A stretch of DNA of 64,000 bases. Origin: Heliocidaris erythrogramma. Its lineage: Eukaryota > Echinodermata > Echinoidea > Camarodonta > Echinometridae. The stretch lies in NCBI GenBank assembly GCA_025617745.1, contig CM046853.1:36464625-36528624 (forward strand), written 5' to 3'. Below, in pieces: positions 12,596 to 25,592 of this stretch (positions within the stretch are counted from its first letter, which is position 1; every line of letters begins with the position of its first letter). The position numbers and the translations under genes are program-made. A model generated the notes under the pieces. That model saw only the letters and a program-made list of their open reading frames with translations. It did no database searches and had not been told where the DNA came from.

Positions 12596-12602
12596 AACCT
12601 TC
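12596..12602 (+). repeat. target-site duplication of the LINE insertion, right copy
   Basis: AACCTTC directly after the CAAA tail, identical to 11656-11662. Confidence 0.7.
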
Positions 12603-15600
12603 TGCTTCATGCAATAGTGCACGTCAGTGTTTAGCAGAATGGCGCGATGTGCTTATACGCCCTTTTGCCAGCCGCTCCACAATATAAGGCCTGTGCGAGA
12701 GGTGAAACTATACAAATCAATGTCTATTCCTTTTCCCAAACTGATGAATTAACACCCCTCATTTCTTTTTAAAGCCAATTGATTCAATAAGGTGCCCGGA
12801 GCTTGTTCTATCTACATTATCAAACAGCGTCCACATGGTGGTACTTTTGCTGACAAGAGTCTGATTAATTTATCTGATTGTGGTCTACTTAGCCTGATTT
12901 AGAAGAAGCAAGACTTGGGCATTATTCTCAGAACATTGTACACTACTGAGTGAAGGGCAGTACCTCAGGGTACCAAAGGGTCATGTGACATGATCTACTA
13001 CGTTAGGACTAAACAGGTGACAACTGGGATAATAGGGGCAAGAGAATGTTATTGATAGAGAAAATATTTCCACTGGTGTAATTGCATGGCAATGCAAGAT
13101 AAGTCTTCCTGTTAATCCTTATAAAAGAGTGTGAAGATACACACCATTCACCAAAAGGGGAAGGCTTATTCAGAAAAATTTTCTTCTTATTTTCACTGGA
13201 TGGTTTACCAGTCAATGTGATAATGTTACATACATATTTAATACCGTAATTTAATTATCCAATTCCAAATTCATATAAACAAACACTACCTGCTGATCCT
13301 ATTCCCCCCCCCCCAAATCTTCTTTTAAATAAGCTAACAAAATTATACATGTAACTTCAGGAGCGCAAATGTAAAACTAGTTGGCAGTGGCAGAGTCAAA
13401 GCACGTGCTCCAACCCCCCCCCCCCCTGTAAAGGCAAATCTCCAAATCTAGTATATTTTAAGTATACAATAGAAACAAGAAATGTACACAAATTTGTGTT
13501 TGTGAGCACCCCCCCCCCCCCCTCGACTCAAGCACACAAATAAACTTTCAACCAAAAAGTACCTGAAAAATTATAGAATTAAGCCTTTTTGTCCTTTGGC
13601 TTGAGAGAGAATTTTTTAAACTTGTGAAATTCTACAAGACTGATGTTCTAAAGCATCCATTCAGTAATCCTTATTCACATTGGTATCCATCTATCTCCAG
13701 CGGGGTTTAATGGAAGACTGCCCATGAAGTGCACACAGCTAATTTTCTCAAAGGGAGCTTTCCCCGCCTGATCCCACCAGTTCAGTTGATGACACCTGGT
13801 GATTAATTTTGGCCATGGTCAGTCATGCAGTCAGCCACTGTGAGCTCAGGTGACCAATTGAACCCATCATCATCGACCCCCTTGGACCACTGCTACGAGA
13901 AAAGTATCTCACACTCTTTGGACAGATCGATCCTCTGAAAGAGGCTTTTTCATGCGCTTTAACCCGTTGACTATTGAATTCTTTAACTCTCATAGGCTTA
14001 ATACAGGATCCACCCGGTTCCCGTAGTCTATGGGGTAATATGATATTTTTTCAGTCACCACCATTTTCATATGCATTCATATGCATTCAACTGCTTGCTG
14101 ACAAAAATGCATTATTAGAAACCTAAAGTTATTTTATTTTCTTTACCCTTTGGTCCATTACTGATAGAAAATTATGTTATTGGACAGATTAATTCTCTGA
14201 AGGTGGCTGTTTTTCAATAGTTTATTATCAGTGACTACTACTATTTTCAAGTGCTTGCTGATAGAGAGGCTGACAGAAAAGCATGTTAAGTGTCCTTATG
14301 TTATTCCAAGTTCTTTCCAAATTCATGTGTAACATAGAAATATGTACAGATGGTCACCATTATTTTATTTGCCTTGGATGAGCCAAAAGAGGATCAAGCC
14401 CATAATTCCATGTCCAATATAATCAAGCAAAGTTATGAATTGTTTGTAGATTGTAAAATTTCATGAATGGGGAAATGATTCTTTTATAAGTATGAAATTA
14501 GAGGATGTTCCTTGTTGGACAAGATCATTTATAGGTAAAGCTTTGGAATCAATGATACACATATCTTTCTTCTTTACTTTTTTCCACTCTTAATGTGACC
14601 AAATATGACCCCCTAGAGATGCCTCCTCCCTCTCATCTCCTGATCGACTTCCAATTTGAGTGACAATACATCTTCATGGAAATATAAAGATGACCCAATT
14701 ATTTTCCAAAGAGGTTTTGATTTCATCCTTTGGTTAATGGTGATGGAATCAGAAGTGCAAATGAATTCATTTCCATATAGATGACAAGGTGAAAACTGAC
14801 ACCTCATAGTCATCAACATTTGGTAGACAGCCCATCAATACCGCAACACAAAATTGATTAGAGCGCCATGTCTTGATTTGATTCACATCTCAATGCAACA
14901 TTGTCTGGGGGAGGGGAAGAGCTCATGAATTCAAGTTTGTAATTTAGAAAGAGATACTGGGTCAAGCAGTTAGTGTTCTGCATTGTCTGGGGGACAGGAG
15001 GTTAAAATAATTTAAAGTCTGTAATTTAGGAGGATATAATATGGGTCAAGTAGAAAGTGAGCATGGTTTGAGGCTCCACGTTTGCATCGACTCTGACAAC
15101 TTAGAGATCAACTAGCTCCTTCCAGATTATATTTGAAATTTGATCCTCACTGTATTCATCATAACCCTCTAAAATGCAATGACATGTATATTAAGTAACT
15201 ATAAATATTATCAGGATCTTAATTCCCTACTTTGTAGTAGGAAATCAATACAAAGAAGAAAAAACAAACAAACATTAAGTCTGAACCGAGGACTTTCTTC
15301 AATAATTTGGTAAAAACAGATCTGTCTTTACTGGGAAAAAAAACCTTTTTTACTTTCTATTTATAAGTAATGCTGCAAGACTAATTTGCTGCAAGACTAA
15401 ATTACTTTCGACAAATGCAAGAAAAATCTCACTAATTTTACTGACAGCCATCACATTTGTTGTCAGCATTAAATCAAAGCATGAACACAAGGAAAGATAA
15501 ACATGGGTAGAGCTTAAAACTAATTAGCCAGAAAATGGGCTTGATTGCCTGAGCAGCGCCCCTGCAAAGAACCCATATCGAATGATAAACCAGCATGCAT

Positions 15601-16680
15601 ATGCACCAATGAACTCGATCCAGCACTAATTCACATTAAACAAATACCTCCAGGCGGAAAGAATAATGAACCAGAAGGCTTCTCTATTGAAAATCAGACC
15701 CCCTGCAAAGAGGTGGCACCCTCTGGCCTCTGGTATTACTTTCTGACCAAAGTGAGCAATTAAAGGCATTGTTCTTTCGGGTAATCTGTTTACTTTGATA
15801 TCTTGCATCAGCTACCAAACATGCATGCAATGGATTTCATTATTGGATGCTAATTCGGCATGCGGGCTGATTCATGCTTTTATATGTGGACTGGGTTGCA
15901 ATCTGGTTTGAAAGTAATTGGCTCCATGGCCGTTGCCTATGATTAGTCCAATTATCAATGTCATTCTCTACATTGTGCTCAGAAGAGCATCATCTATAGC
16001 TAGTCTGCTCCTGCAGGATCAGTTTCATCCATTCTTCAATATAATCCGTTTATAGCATACAAAAAGGGAAGCAGCCTTATATCCAGTGATGATTCTGCAT
16101 GTTAATTCATGGATCTTCATTCATGTATGTATACCAACAGAAGTTAAAATACTAGTTTCTTTTTCTCTTAAAAGGGAAGAAAGAAAGTATTCATATATGT
16201 CATTGCTCTTATATGTGGTTCTCCAATCTCACCTAGAGATCACTCCCATTTTACCAATTTGACTAGGAAACTGTGATGAACTGCACAATAGTTTGAATAT
16301 TTGGGAGTTCAAAATTTGCTCTAAGAGCTACCAGTACAACAATACAATCAAAGAATAAAATCTCCTCATCTCCTGAAATATTGATAATATGGATACAAAA
16401 CTGACATGCTATTTGGCAACCCCTTTTCAAGTGGATAATTTACAAGAGAAGGCCATATTTTCTCATATATCCAGAGGTTTGAGAGTATCTACGAGAAAAA
16501 GCCTGAAATAATCTGAAATGTTCGAAAAGATGTGCTTTGCAATGCATTCAAACTGCATAAAAGTCAGAAAATGGGGTTCTGTGAAGAGCAAAAATGTCTG
16601 AAATCGGATTAAAATCTGAACTTTCACATCCCTGTATATTATACAGGACAATTTTGATAGGCACTACAATATTCTCTTAC

Positions 16681-16926
16681 CTTGGACAAGGGTTCGCATC
16701 ATAGGAGGAACAAGTCCTCTTCTGAACAAGTTCCGGACAACGCTCACCGTCTCCCTTTGGCACCTTGAGGACAGTCCTCTTTCTGACCGAGTGAGTGGCC
16801 AGGTTGGATGAGCAGGGGTCCGAGCAGGATGACCACTCAGACCACCCGGACACATGGCAGTTGACTGGGACAACACAGACTTGGTTCTGGGGTGGTTCTT
16901 TGTAGCTTCCATCCCGGTAACACATA
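16681..16926 (-). CDS. thsd7: THSD7-like protein, exon with TSP1 repeat 5
   Basis: A 246-bp exon, phase 2 in and phase 2 out. Acceptor ctttatttgacag^TATGTG; donor CCAAG^GTAAGAGAAT, close to consensus. Splicing AG to T creates a serine, giving VRTSMCYRDGS across the junction. The exon closes divergent repeat 4 with C297 and C303 and then encodes repeat 5, beginning HVSGWSEWSSCSDPC and ending near CSSYDANPCP. W308-S-E-W311 is a C-mannosylation motif of the kind found at TSP1 domain starts. The order matches the fifth repeat of THSD7A. Because the donor is strong and the frame would stop immediately inside the intron, at least one further exon must follow at lower coordinates; none was recognised down to position 1. 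Confidence 0.92.
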
Positions 16927-18106
16927 CTGTCAAATAAAGATCGGGAAAGGAAATGAAAATGTTATCAAATTGGACATTTATATAAAGGTGAAACAATTTT
17001 ATAAAAAATGTTGACTTATAAAGTCCCATTAAGATAAGAAGTGGTAAACCAACTTAGAAAAATTCTGTGGCAAAACTTTGCAATTACCTATGATACATGA
17101 AAGCAAGAGGCATTATTTGGGGGTAAAAAAGAAAGAAAAACCTGTTTGAATGCCAAGATTATTCTCAGGCATACACACACTCCCTGATCTGTCTGTTATA
17201 TAGACTGACTTAGAAACACATGCATGAATTCTTACTACAGCATTTTTACAAAGTGGTTTAATGCCTGTCGATCTGTATGGCCTTGAATATACATCATAAT
17301 CTGAGAGAATGTGAACACAATACATACCATACTGATTATTAACACACTTTTATTTTCTTGCTTGAATTCGGAGCAATTCAGGTTTCCCATTCCTTCTTTT
17401 GTTTGGCAAAAAGCAGGACATTTAAACGATGCAAACCTTAGGGCCCTTATGCTTCAAAACCAAATAATGCCTTCTCAAAGAGACTTTTCAGATTTACTAA
17501 AAAAGACATCTTATAACCTTATACTACATACCTATACATGTCTTCCATTACCATCTAGACTGAACCACTCATAGGAGCTCTAATTCCAATGCAAAGTTCA
17601 ACCATTTCCACTTAAGTGAAGATGCTACATCAACTTAAATTCAAGGAGCCCGCTTCTCTAATAAGCATCATGCACTTCATTCTGTTTTAAGAGGTCGTTC
17701 AAGCAGCCTATCAACAGTAATTCTCTTTTTCTGCTATCACCTGGTCACAATCCATAGAGTGTAATTTATTCTCAAGAAAAGGAAGTGTTTCCAATTACCT
17801 TAATAGCTTGAGTAGCATCTTAATTTGAAAATAAACACAGGGATGTATGGTCTGTAATTATGAGAATTATATATGTGAGTAAACTTTGACCCGGCACTAT
17901 GAGGGACTCTTTATTAAGATCTTTAGATCCAATGTCATGTTAATAAGCATTGCCAAAAATTTCCTTCAAAAGATATAAATTATTTGATATACATTAATCG
18001 CTTAAGCTTATTTTTACCATGTTTTGTGCTAAAAAAGAAATAAAAGAACTAAATCCCCCCTCTCATCCAATATAGGTCCAATACCATATCCTTTGGTTAT
18101 CGCAAA

Positions 18107-18233
18107 CTTTCAGAGGTCTCCCAAATACTATAATAAGCCCACCACACTTTCCTAAAAGCTTACATGTACATGCATTTTAAATTATGACAGCAAAAAGATT
18201 GATAAATGAAGTATTCAAAGTATCAGGATAAAG
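18107..18233 (+). repeat. 127-bp direct repeat, left copy
   Basis: Begins CTTTCAGAGGTCTCCCAAAT and ends GTATCAGGATAAAG. It matches 18428-18554 with three visible substitutions. The two copies flank the SINE, so 18107-18427 is the unit of a duplication with a 321-bp period. Confidence 0.9.
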
Positions 18234-18427
18234 GTTGTGGCGTGCGTTGTGGCGTGCGCCTGTAATTCAGCTACCAGTGGAAGTTATAAACTGATTCAGC
18301 GGACCCAGGTTCGAGACTGAGTCACGTCTTTCGGATGGTGACGTTAAAGGTCGGTCCCAGACGTAAATATTCATATCTGATTGATACACGTCTGTAAAAA
18401 CCCAATTACACACACACACACACACAC
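18234..18427 (+). mobile_element. tRNA-derived SINE
   Basis: About 194 bp starting near GTGGCGTGCGCCTGTAATTC. It has an A-box-like start and, about 70 bases in, a near-perfect RNA polymerase III B box GGTTCGAGACT (18308-18318). A non-tRNA 3' body (CTTTCGGATGGTGACGTTAA) follows, then a tail ending in a CA microsatellite (18408-18427). This is the architecture of tRNA-related SINEs. No classic short target duplication was seen; instead the element sits between two 127-bp direct repeats. The family name is not assigned. Confidence 0.65.
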
Positions 18428-18554
18428 CTTTCAGAGGTCTCCCAAATACTATAATAAGCCCACCACACTTTCCTACAAGCTTACATGTACAAGCATTTTA
18501 AATTATGACAGCAAAACGATTGATAAATGAAGTATTCAAAGTATCAGGATAAAG
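18428..18554 (+). repeat. 127-bp direct repeat, right copy
   Basis: Same length as and almost identical to 18107-18233 (differences near TCCTACAAGC, ACAAGCAT and AAAACGAT). Confidence 0.9.
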
Positions 18555-19077
18555 ACCTAGCACCATACCCAGAAACATCATGGAACCCGGCCCAAACTCA
18601 TCAAATGCCTACAGTCAATTATTCTGAAGAAAAAAGAATGACTCATACCATGTCCTGTGAAAAATGGTAAATTTCTTTTTTTCCTCCAAAAGTGGGAATG
18701 AAATAAATTATCCATGGAGAGAAAGGGCTCATCATCATCAATTCCTAATGACCTATTCTGTGATGTATATTTCATGGTCTGCAATTTTGATGTATCAAGT
18801 TGCCAATGAGAGAGAGATATCATTATCTAATTGATGGGCTCAAGACTAATTGCCACCAGCATGCAATATTCAAAAGTAGTTCTAAATATGATATAAAAAG
18901 TACTTCATTACTTTAAAAAAAAATGTGAGTTAAGAAACTTTACATTGTAAACTCATACACACAAATTATTTATAAATAGGAAAGTGTATTAAAGCACAGC
19001 TAAAATAGTACCTTATGGGATAAACATGCGCAAGTGCTCAACACTTTGATTGTACGAATGTGGAGAATATTACAAAC

Positions 19078-19813
19078 CTTGTTCTCACAGATCTTCCATC
19101 ACTTCTTTGACACCCGAGTCTCCTGGTTTGTAGACCTGTGTCAGATCCTTCTGTGGGGAATCCTCCAGGGAACATCACACATGGTCCCCATACAGACACA
19201 ACAGGACTGAAGGAAAACAGTTCCTCTATTTCACATTCCACATCTGAGGAACAAGCCGTCGTTTCGCTTAGCGGTGGACAACCCTGTCCTCCGTTAGAAG
19301 GTGGTATTACCACCCTTCGTGCACGTGACTGGGTGCCGTTACCGCAGGACTTGGAACAAGGGCTCCACGGTGAGAATTGTGTCACGATGCAATCTTGGGC
19401 ACAAGGTGTGATACATTCTTGGAAGATGGCAGGCTTGGTGGTAAACTGCTCACAGATATAGTCTGGTACTGAACCATCTTCATTCCTCTGGACGTATGAG
19501 GTTGAGATCTCCATGCAGGCGACCGAGCGCTCTTGAAGTCCAAATGACGATGGTCCGCAGGAAGTCACGTCCCCGGTTGTTGCAATCTCCAGGTTGTTGT
19601 TTTGTGTACATTGTCCCCAGTCGTTGACCTGCCATTGGAAGAGATTCCTGTGCAGGAGACAGACCTTGAAGCAGACTCTTGTGCCAGGTGGCGATTCCTC
19701 TGCAACGCAGTCCGTGTGGTCAGCTGTGGTGCCATCCTGGTGCTCACACCAGATCACCCTCCGCTGTGTCCCTCCAAACCCACACTCATTGCCAGAACAT
19801 GGCCCCCAATCTC
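19078..19813 (-). CDS. thsd7: THSD7-like protein, large exon with TSP1 repeats 1-4
   Basis: A 736-bp coding exon, phase 1 in and phase 2 out (acceptor tatttacag^GAGATTGG, donor ACAAG^GTTTGT). It encodes residues 36-279 of the predicted protein. Visible domains: TSP1 repeat 1 (about 32-86), repeat 2 (about 95-172, WQVNDWGQC opening), repeat 3 (about 176-228) and most of a divergent repeat 4 (from about 233). Repeat 3 contains FSPWSPCSKSCGNGTQSR: CSKSCG fits the O-fucosylation consensus C-x-x-S-C-G, and NGT at 193-195 is an N-glycosylation sequon. Cysteine spacing and phrases such as TPCAQDCIV and GGQGCP follow the arrangement of the N-terminal ectodomain of THSD7A, where TSP1 repeats of two subtypes alternate. 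The exon is clearly richer in G and C than its flanks. Open frames on the opposite strand here are antisense shadows. Confidence 0.93.
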
Positions 19814-22667
19814 CTGTAAATACGTAAAGAAAAAAGAATTTCAAAGCACAAATGGTTAGAAGGGAGCACCAAATTCCGGAAGAAACTCACAAATTACAGT
19901 AAACATGAATAATTTTTGTTTCAAGACGGGAGAAAATATAAATTCTTAGCAATATTTCACATTTGTGAAATGATGTAACTGCTTTTAAGCCATGACATCT
20001 GAATTCTTTAATTCCCCTAGGTTTAATACAGGACCCTCTAGGATCTTGTAGGGAAATGGGCCAAAAAGCTTTCCTCTCTCATCTTCAAACTGGTAACCAA
20101 CTTTCTAACTAATAATCTAGTTCATATATGAATAAGTCACAACCTTTTCCCTTATGCGCTTACTTTTCTTTTAAATTCTTTAGAAATGTAACATGGCAGA
20201 AATGTAAAAGGCTGCTCTGAATAAAAAATAAAAGTTTCTGTAGGTGTTTGCTTTTGCTTCTAAGAATATCTGACCTTTCCTTGTATTGTCTCGACAGAAA
20301 TGCTTTTAACCCAGATTCAACACTGCTACCTGGGTCTTGGAGCCTCCGTGATTTCACAAAATGCCACATTTCTTGGAGGAAAATGTTATCCAAACAAATG
20401 CACAACCTACTTATTGCTTTTAACATTTATTGTGAAAGTGAAATTCTAGCAGGGTTTCATCGCTTGCATCCGTAGTCGGAACGGATTTAGAGATCTCCGC
20501 TCTCAGAAATGCTCATGGCTTGACAAGAAAATCTGAAAAACAACTCATAGCTGTCTATGTAATCCTTCTACAAAGACATTGCAAGGAAAAAAGGTGGTTA
20601 ACGTACAATACCACATACCTACATGTATATTCAGTATCACTAATATTGCTTGAATTACTGATTTATTACTAATATTAGCAATTTTCATAATACATGGCTT
20701 GATGTCTTCCACTCTGTTCTGTAATATATAATGTTAATTACCTTAATCTAAGCTGAGCTTCCTAGCAAAATAATTTTCTAACAAAAAAAAAGTTTGACAT
20801 ACTAAGGTTAAACTATCGAAATTTCTCCCGCTGTTTTGCTTTTCTCCATTTTACCCAGATGAAAATCCAGGAAAAGCCGATAAGAAGTACCAAATTTAGA
20901 CATAGTGTTTTACATGCTCGAGAGAACATGAACAAAAAAGAACGATTATTATCGATCTGAAACACATCAATCACGTCCCATCAGAGCTCGTAAATCGGGC
21001 AAGACTCACGCGCATCTTCCTGAGGCTATGGAGCCTTGCGGATACGCAGGGGCAAGAAAAAAAAAAATCAATTTTTGGCAACTATCGGCATGTTGGATTT
21101 TTGTCTATGACTGCAGGCGAAAGCGGGCAGGTGGCACAATAGCGTGCTCATCCCAGCACATGCTCCGTGTGAACTGGAATAAGGTAGGCATGAATTATTC
21201 AGGACATCTCACTATGTTTATCAAGATGTCCCTTTAAGAAATTTGGTTTGGTTTTGATTGGCGTCATTCTGCACGGTTTGTACAAATGCCACTAGCTCAA
21301 CAGATGTCTAGCAAATCTTAAAATGATGCATTATGAAAACATCATCAGGGCTTTCAAATTCATCTTTGAACATAGCAATTTAATCCCAAATTCAATCGTT
21401 AATTGTCATAACTTGAAGCAACATTAAGTATCGTGTTGTATGTCAACCTAATGTTCAGATCCACATGAAGCATGTCACTGAAGAATTCTCATTTCCTGCT
21501 TCCAAAATATTCTTAGTTAAATGCACCCTCAAATTTCCCCTTTGTAGATATGACCTAATAAAAATACCTATTCTAGAAGTAATCTAATGAAAACCATATA
21601 TCCAATTCCCATTTGTAATTTGTTAAAGCATCAAACAATATCACATTATATCAGAAACAATGTGTGCATGATTTTAATTCTGTTACCAGGACGAAATGGG
21701 TTTGATACAGAAGAATATATACAAAATATATAATGATTCTTTTCAAACAAAATTGTGACTTATTAAACAAAAGTTATGGTACTTTGATTATCATCATTTA
21801 CCCTTACAGAGAATTGAATACCATTTGCAACATGTACTGTTGGTTATAAATTTCTGTAATTTGTTCAATAAAGAAAAATAAATGATGCTTAAGGCGTACA
21901 CTCACTGACAATCTACCTGATTATCATCAGTAATTGAATATATCTTTTTTAAAGGGTATTGAAATGATAAAGGGCATTAGTACTTACATGTAATAATTCA
22001 ACTAACTATGTGACTAAACCATTAGATCTTAGAAACATTGACAATTTGCTGCAATGCTTTCTTCAAACCCCCACATGTTAATAAAGATTAAAACACATTT
22101 CGCTTAGCTGTTTGAAGATGGTGCATACAGCATCAACAGCACAATTGAAGTGAATTTATGAAATTTATTCATATTTTTAAAGAATAAAGGCAGTCATGTG
22201 TTCACTTGCATCAAATAACAGCGTGAGAAGGTGTAAACAGCTTCCGAGTGGATAATGTATCAATCTTAATGATAACCATCTACAGGTATTTGTATTCAAC
22301 AGTGGAGAAGGGCTTTTAGATATGAAATAGAGAAGGGAGGAATAGTGATTTTATCACCGATGACAGACGTGACAAGTGCGCTGAAGCTATCAGGTGCATG
22401 ATCATTAATATATCAAGCAAAATATATTTGCTGAAATTTTAGCTTTCATCATGCTGAACAAAAATATTCCAATATAATGTAGTCCATTTTAATACATTTG
22501 AATAGTACATTTGAAATTTGCTTTTATATCCTGATTTTAGTATCAAAATGATTTAGAAACAAATCTAGTAGCTTACAATGATTGGTTCAAGATAGGGATT
22601 AGTTTGCAGCATCATCACAATTATGGAGTCATTGATGCAGTACTCTTCGTTCCTCTTTACTCTAAGT

Positions 22668-22728
22668 CCCTTCTCTGTCTCTCTGTTTCTCTCTCTCTCC
22701 CTCTCTCTCTCTCCCTCTCTCCCCTTCT
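22668..22728 (+). repeat. CT microsatellite
   Basis: Interrupted CT/CCCT repeat. Confidence 0.85.
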
Positions 22729-22919
22729 TTTCAACAATTGGTTGTATTTTGGAAGCCATTCAGGTATACGACTTCTTCCCTGAATAATAAATTCTGTGCT
22801 TTTAATCATATAAATACTTCCATTTACATATAATGTAATTTGATTATCTTGTAAGATGTAATATATGTTACTATGGTGTGGAACACATTTTTACAAAGCC
22901 AATTTCACTCAGTTTACCT

Positions 22920-22945
22920 ATATTTATGTATTTACACTGAGTGTA
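22920..22945. repeat. small inverted repeat
   Basis: CACTCAGT and ACACTGAGTG face each other around an AT-rich spacer from about 22907 to 22945. No function assigned. Confidence 0.4.
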
Positions 22946-25036
22946 AAATTTAATTAAAGAACTTAAAAATCCTCAATATACTGACACCACCATCATGTGT
23001 CTGTAAATGTTTCTAATAATACATCACACCGTTTATGCATACAGACAATCACACGTCTGGGTGCATCAAATATCAGCAAATGTGCCAACACCTTTCCGAG
23101 GTAGCAGATCTATTGATGTATGTGTTGACATCTAACAACAGGTGTACGTACAATGTGCTGTTGCTGGCTTTCTGCAATATCCCAAAATGAGAGATTAAAT
23201 ATGACTTTGATAGATATGGTGGGTGTCTATCACGTGAGGCTATTGATCAGAGGATGGCTTCCCGATTATATATCATGGAAACTGTCACGAACCCTATCAC
23301 ATGACAATTCTTCGCGTGCAAGGCGTATCATTTTTAGCTACAGGATGTTAAAAGAAGAGCTGAGAAAAGTATCTGCTCTAGCCGTTTTCCAACTCACTTG
23401 AAAAGTTTGACGTGGGGATTCATTTTCAAAAGTACAACTGGCTCTGTATTACATGAAAGAGAACCAGGGAATAACGAGAAAGTTTCTGGCAAAATATGGA
23501 TTGGCCATTAGTCCACTGATGTATGAAAGGTCACGAGTCAACATTTAATTTCCATATAAATTGCTGTGATTATGTAACAAAATAAATATAATCAATTTGG
23601 TCATGTAAAGATGGAAATTAATTTTCAAAGTGATATGATTTTGTATTTCAATGTAGTTACAAAATTGTGGTGATTTTTACAGGATAATTGGTGACTTACT
23701 CTACCCATTGAATCAAAGTTTAAACATCGACTAAACTTCGTACTCTTTTATGAATACTGGCATTTATTCCTTTCCATCTATACAGCATACTCCTACGCAG
23801 TTGGAGCTAATAGTATATAGAGCAGAGACTATTAGGGAAGATTAAGCATCTAATTGAAAATCTTTGATGTAGGGTCCTCACAGGGCAAATCAATGGGGTG
23901 ATTGGGCATCCTAGCTCCCTGAACATTGATTATTCTTCCGGGCAAAAGATATTCTCGAGATTGGGTGAAAACAAGAGAGCGTAGGCCACGTGCTTCACAG
24001 CATTGTATCAGTTCTCTCAACTCTCTGTTAGCAGGGCTTGAGGAAACATTTGCTATAGCATAAGTACCGCAGGATCCTATCAGCTAAGTTGTGTTCAGAT
24101 CGCAAGAGTTCAGCAAAATGCCAGGTCTACAGTGTTTTCAAGAGGGTTTAATTACATTGAGAGTACCTGCCTGGCTATTTCTAAATAGGGCATCAAAATA
24201 GAAGAGAGATTAAAACCTAGTCACAATAGACAAAGCATATAATATTTTCCAAAAGAAATAAGTGCATGTTATTGTGGTACTACAGTATTATAGTTGTATA
24301 ATAGTTGTAATACATGAAGTTTCAATATTTCAATGCTTTTTAGAACAAAGGAGAACAATTTTCTCATTCATTTTATGAAAAGATGCTACTGAGCTTGATT
24401 TCTGTAGAGCTATCTTCATCTGATGTTAAAGTAGTATTCTGAAGAAACAGTCAAAATATGATAAATAAAGGTTTGTGCATCATTATTGTAAAGTTCATAT
24501 CACAAAAAGGTAAACAGTATAGTACTATGAGCCTGGATGAACAACCTTCTAAGGAAACCAAATGAGAGAGAAAGTACACAGCTAGACACATACAGTAAAT
24601 ACACAACAATCTTCTTTTGATGTGAACTTTGCCAAGAAAACTGCTAAAGAAATATTTATTTATAAACACTAAATTAGAGTACTCCCAGCACCCTTTTTTG
24701 CAGTATTATACTTTCCTGTACCAACAATTCAAAGATTTGAAGTTCTTTACTGACAGGAGTTCAGGACAAAAAGTCTAAATTCCTGCATCTCTGAGTAAAT
24801 CATTGAGAGTGTCACTATACAAGCAAAAGTGTAGTCTTCTATTTGGTTGTCAGACATCTCAGTTAGCATCACTTTGTAGCACCATTCTGCCTCCCAGCTC
24901 TTAGTTTGGGTTTGGTTTGGTTAAGAAGAATATCCATTTCAAGAAAAGCCTTGCACACTTGATGCCTTTGAAATTGATGGTGATGACCAGTTATCATAAA
25001 AAAGTCAGAGGGTCAACGCTGAGTCATCACTTTACG

Positions 25037-25490
25037 AGCAGACATCTTGGAAGCACAATGTGGGTATTTGGTTGGTGTCTGAGAGCTTACCCTTCTTTGA
25101 TGTACCTGGTTCATGGGTTAATTTGGGGGAAAGGTCTCCCCTTTTCCTTTTACTATGCAGTGTTAGACATAATGTTGAAAGCAGAAAATATCTTCAGTCT
25201 CAACTCTTGTAGCTTATCAACCACCTTCTCTCTTTCTTTACCTTTTCGCTTTATGAGGAGACATCTTGGAAGCGAATGTACATGTAGGTAAGTGGTTGGT
25301 GTCTGAGAGCTTGCCCAATTTGATTCCTGGTTTAGAGGTCCATTTTTAAAATTTTATTAATTTTTTTTTTTTTTTTTTTTGGGGGGGGGGTGGAACTGTA
25401 ACCCTTCTTATTTTACGATGTGTAGTGCTCAATGTGTTTAACAGTAAAAAGAAAGTCATTAGAATTTGTATTTTCAACTCGTGTAGCTCA
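25037..25490 (+). repeat. degenerate duplication, period about 218 bp
   Basis: AGACATCTTGGAAGC followed by GGTTGGTGTCTGAGAGCTT occurs near 25040 and 25259; CAACTC.TGTAGCT then follows in each copy (25200 and 25475). The second copy contains a T20-G10 run (25361-25390). Confidence 0.65.
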
Positions 25491-25549
25491 TCAGTCACAG
25501 ACTAGCTCTTTCCAAGCCTTATTTTCTTTCCCCTGCTGATTTAGTCCTC

Positions 25550-25592
25550 TCTCGCTCACTCTCGCTCTCTTTTTCTCTCTCTCTCTCTTTAC
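25550..25592 (+). repeat. CT microsatellite
   Basis: Interrupted CTCTCG and CT repeat. Confidence 0.8.

Larger units (their letters stand above)
1..16680. other. left flank: THSD7-like downstream intron or intergenic sequence
   Basis: The repeat 5 exon has a good donor at 16680, so at least part of this stretch is intron 3. I searched the minus strand for another cysteine- and tryptophan-rich TSP1 exon and saw none. Individually annotated inside it are a LINE tail, three short DNA elements, two hairpin repeats, a histone H1 exon fragment and one exon-like segment. The remaining stretches (1-700, 800-1100, 1200-2680, 3480-5770, 7010-9030, 12600-16680) show AT-rich sequence, homopolymer runs and no supported feature. 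Confidence 0.6.
16927..19077 (-). other. THSD7-like intron 2 (phase 2)
   Basis: Intron between the repeat 1-4 exon and the repeat 5 exon, about 2.15 kb, GTTTGT donor and tttgacag acceptor. Apart from the SINE and its flanking 127-bp direct repeats (18107-18554), I see only AT-rich sequence without coding signal. Confidence 0.85.

Noticed and set aside
13960..14035. TTAACCCGTTG with GGGGTAA nearby, and similar sequence at 19995-20060 and 36280-36335
   Set aside because: They share GCTTAATACAGG-type phrases and may be related repeats, but boundaries and inverted ends could not be defined.
19081..19092. Alternative donor TCT^GTGAGA in the large exon
   Set aside because: It would be phase 0 and shift the frame of the next exon; only the ACAAG^GTTTGT donor (phase 2) restores the TSP1 repeat.
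19138..19859. Open frames on the plus strand opposite the large THSD7-like exon
   Set aside because: They are antisense to a coding exon with clear domain homology and splice sites and have no recognisable features of their own.
24917..25291. 124-codon plus-strand frame
   Set aside because: It overlaps a degenerate duplication, has no recognisable domain and no splice-supported neighbours.
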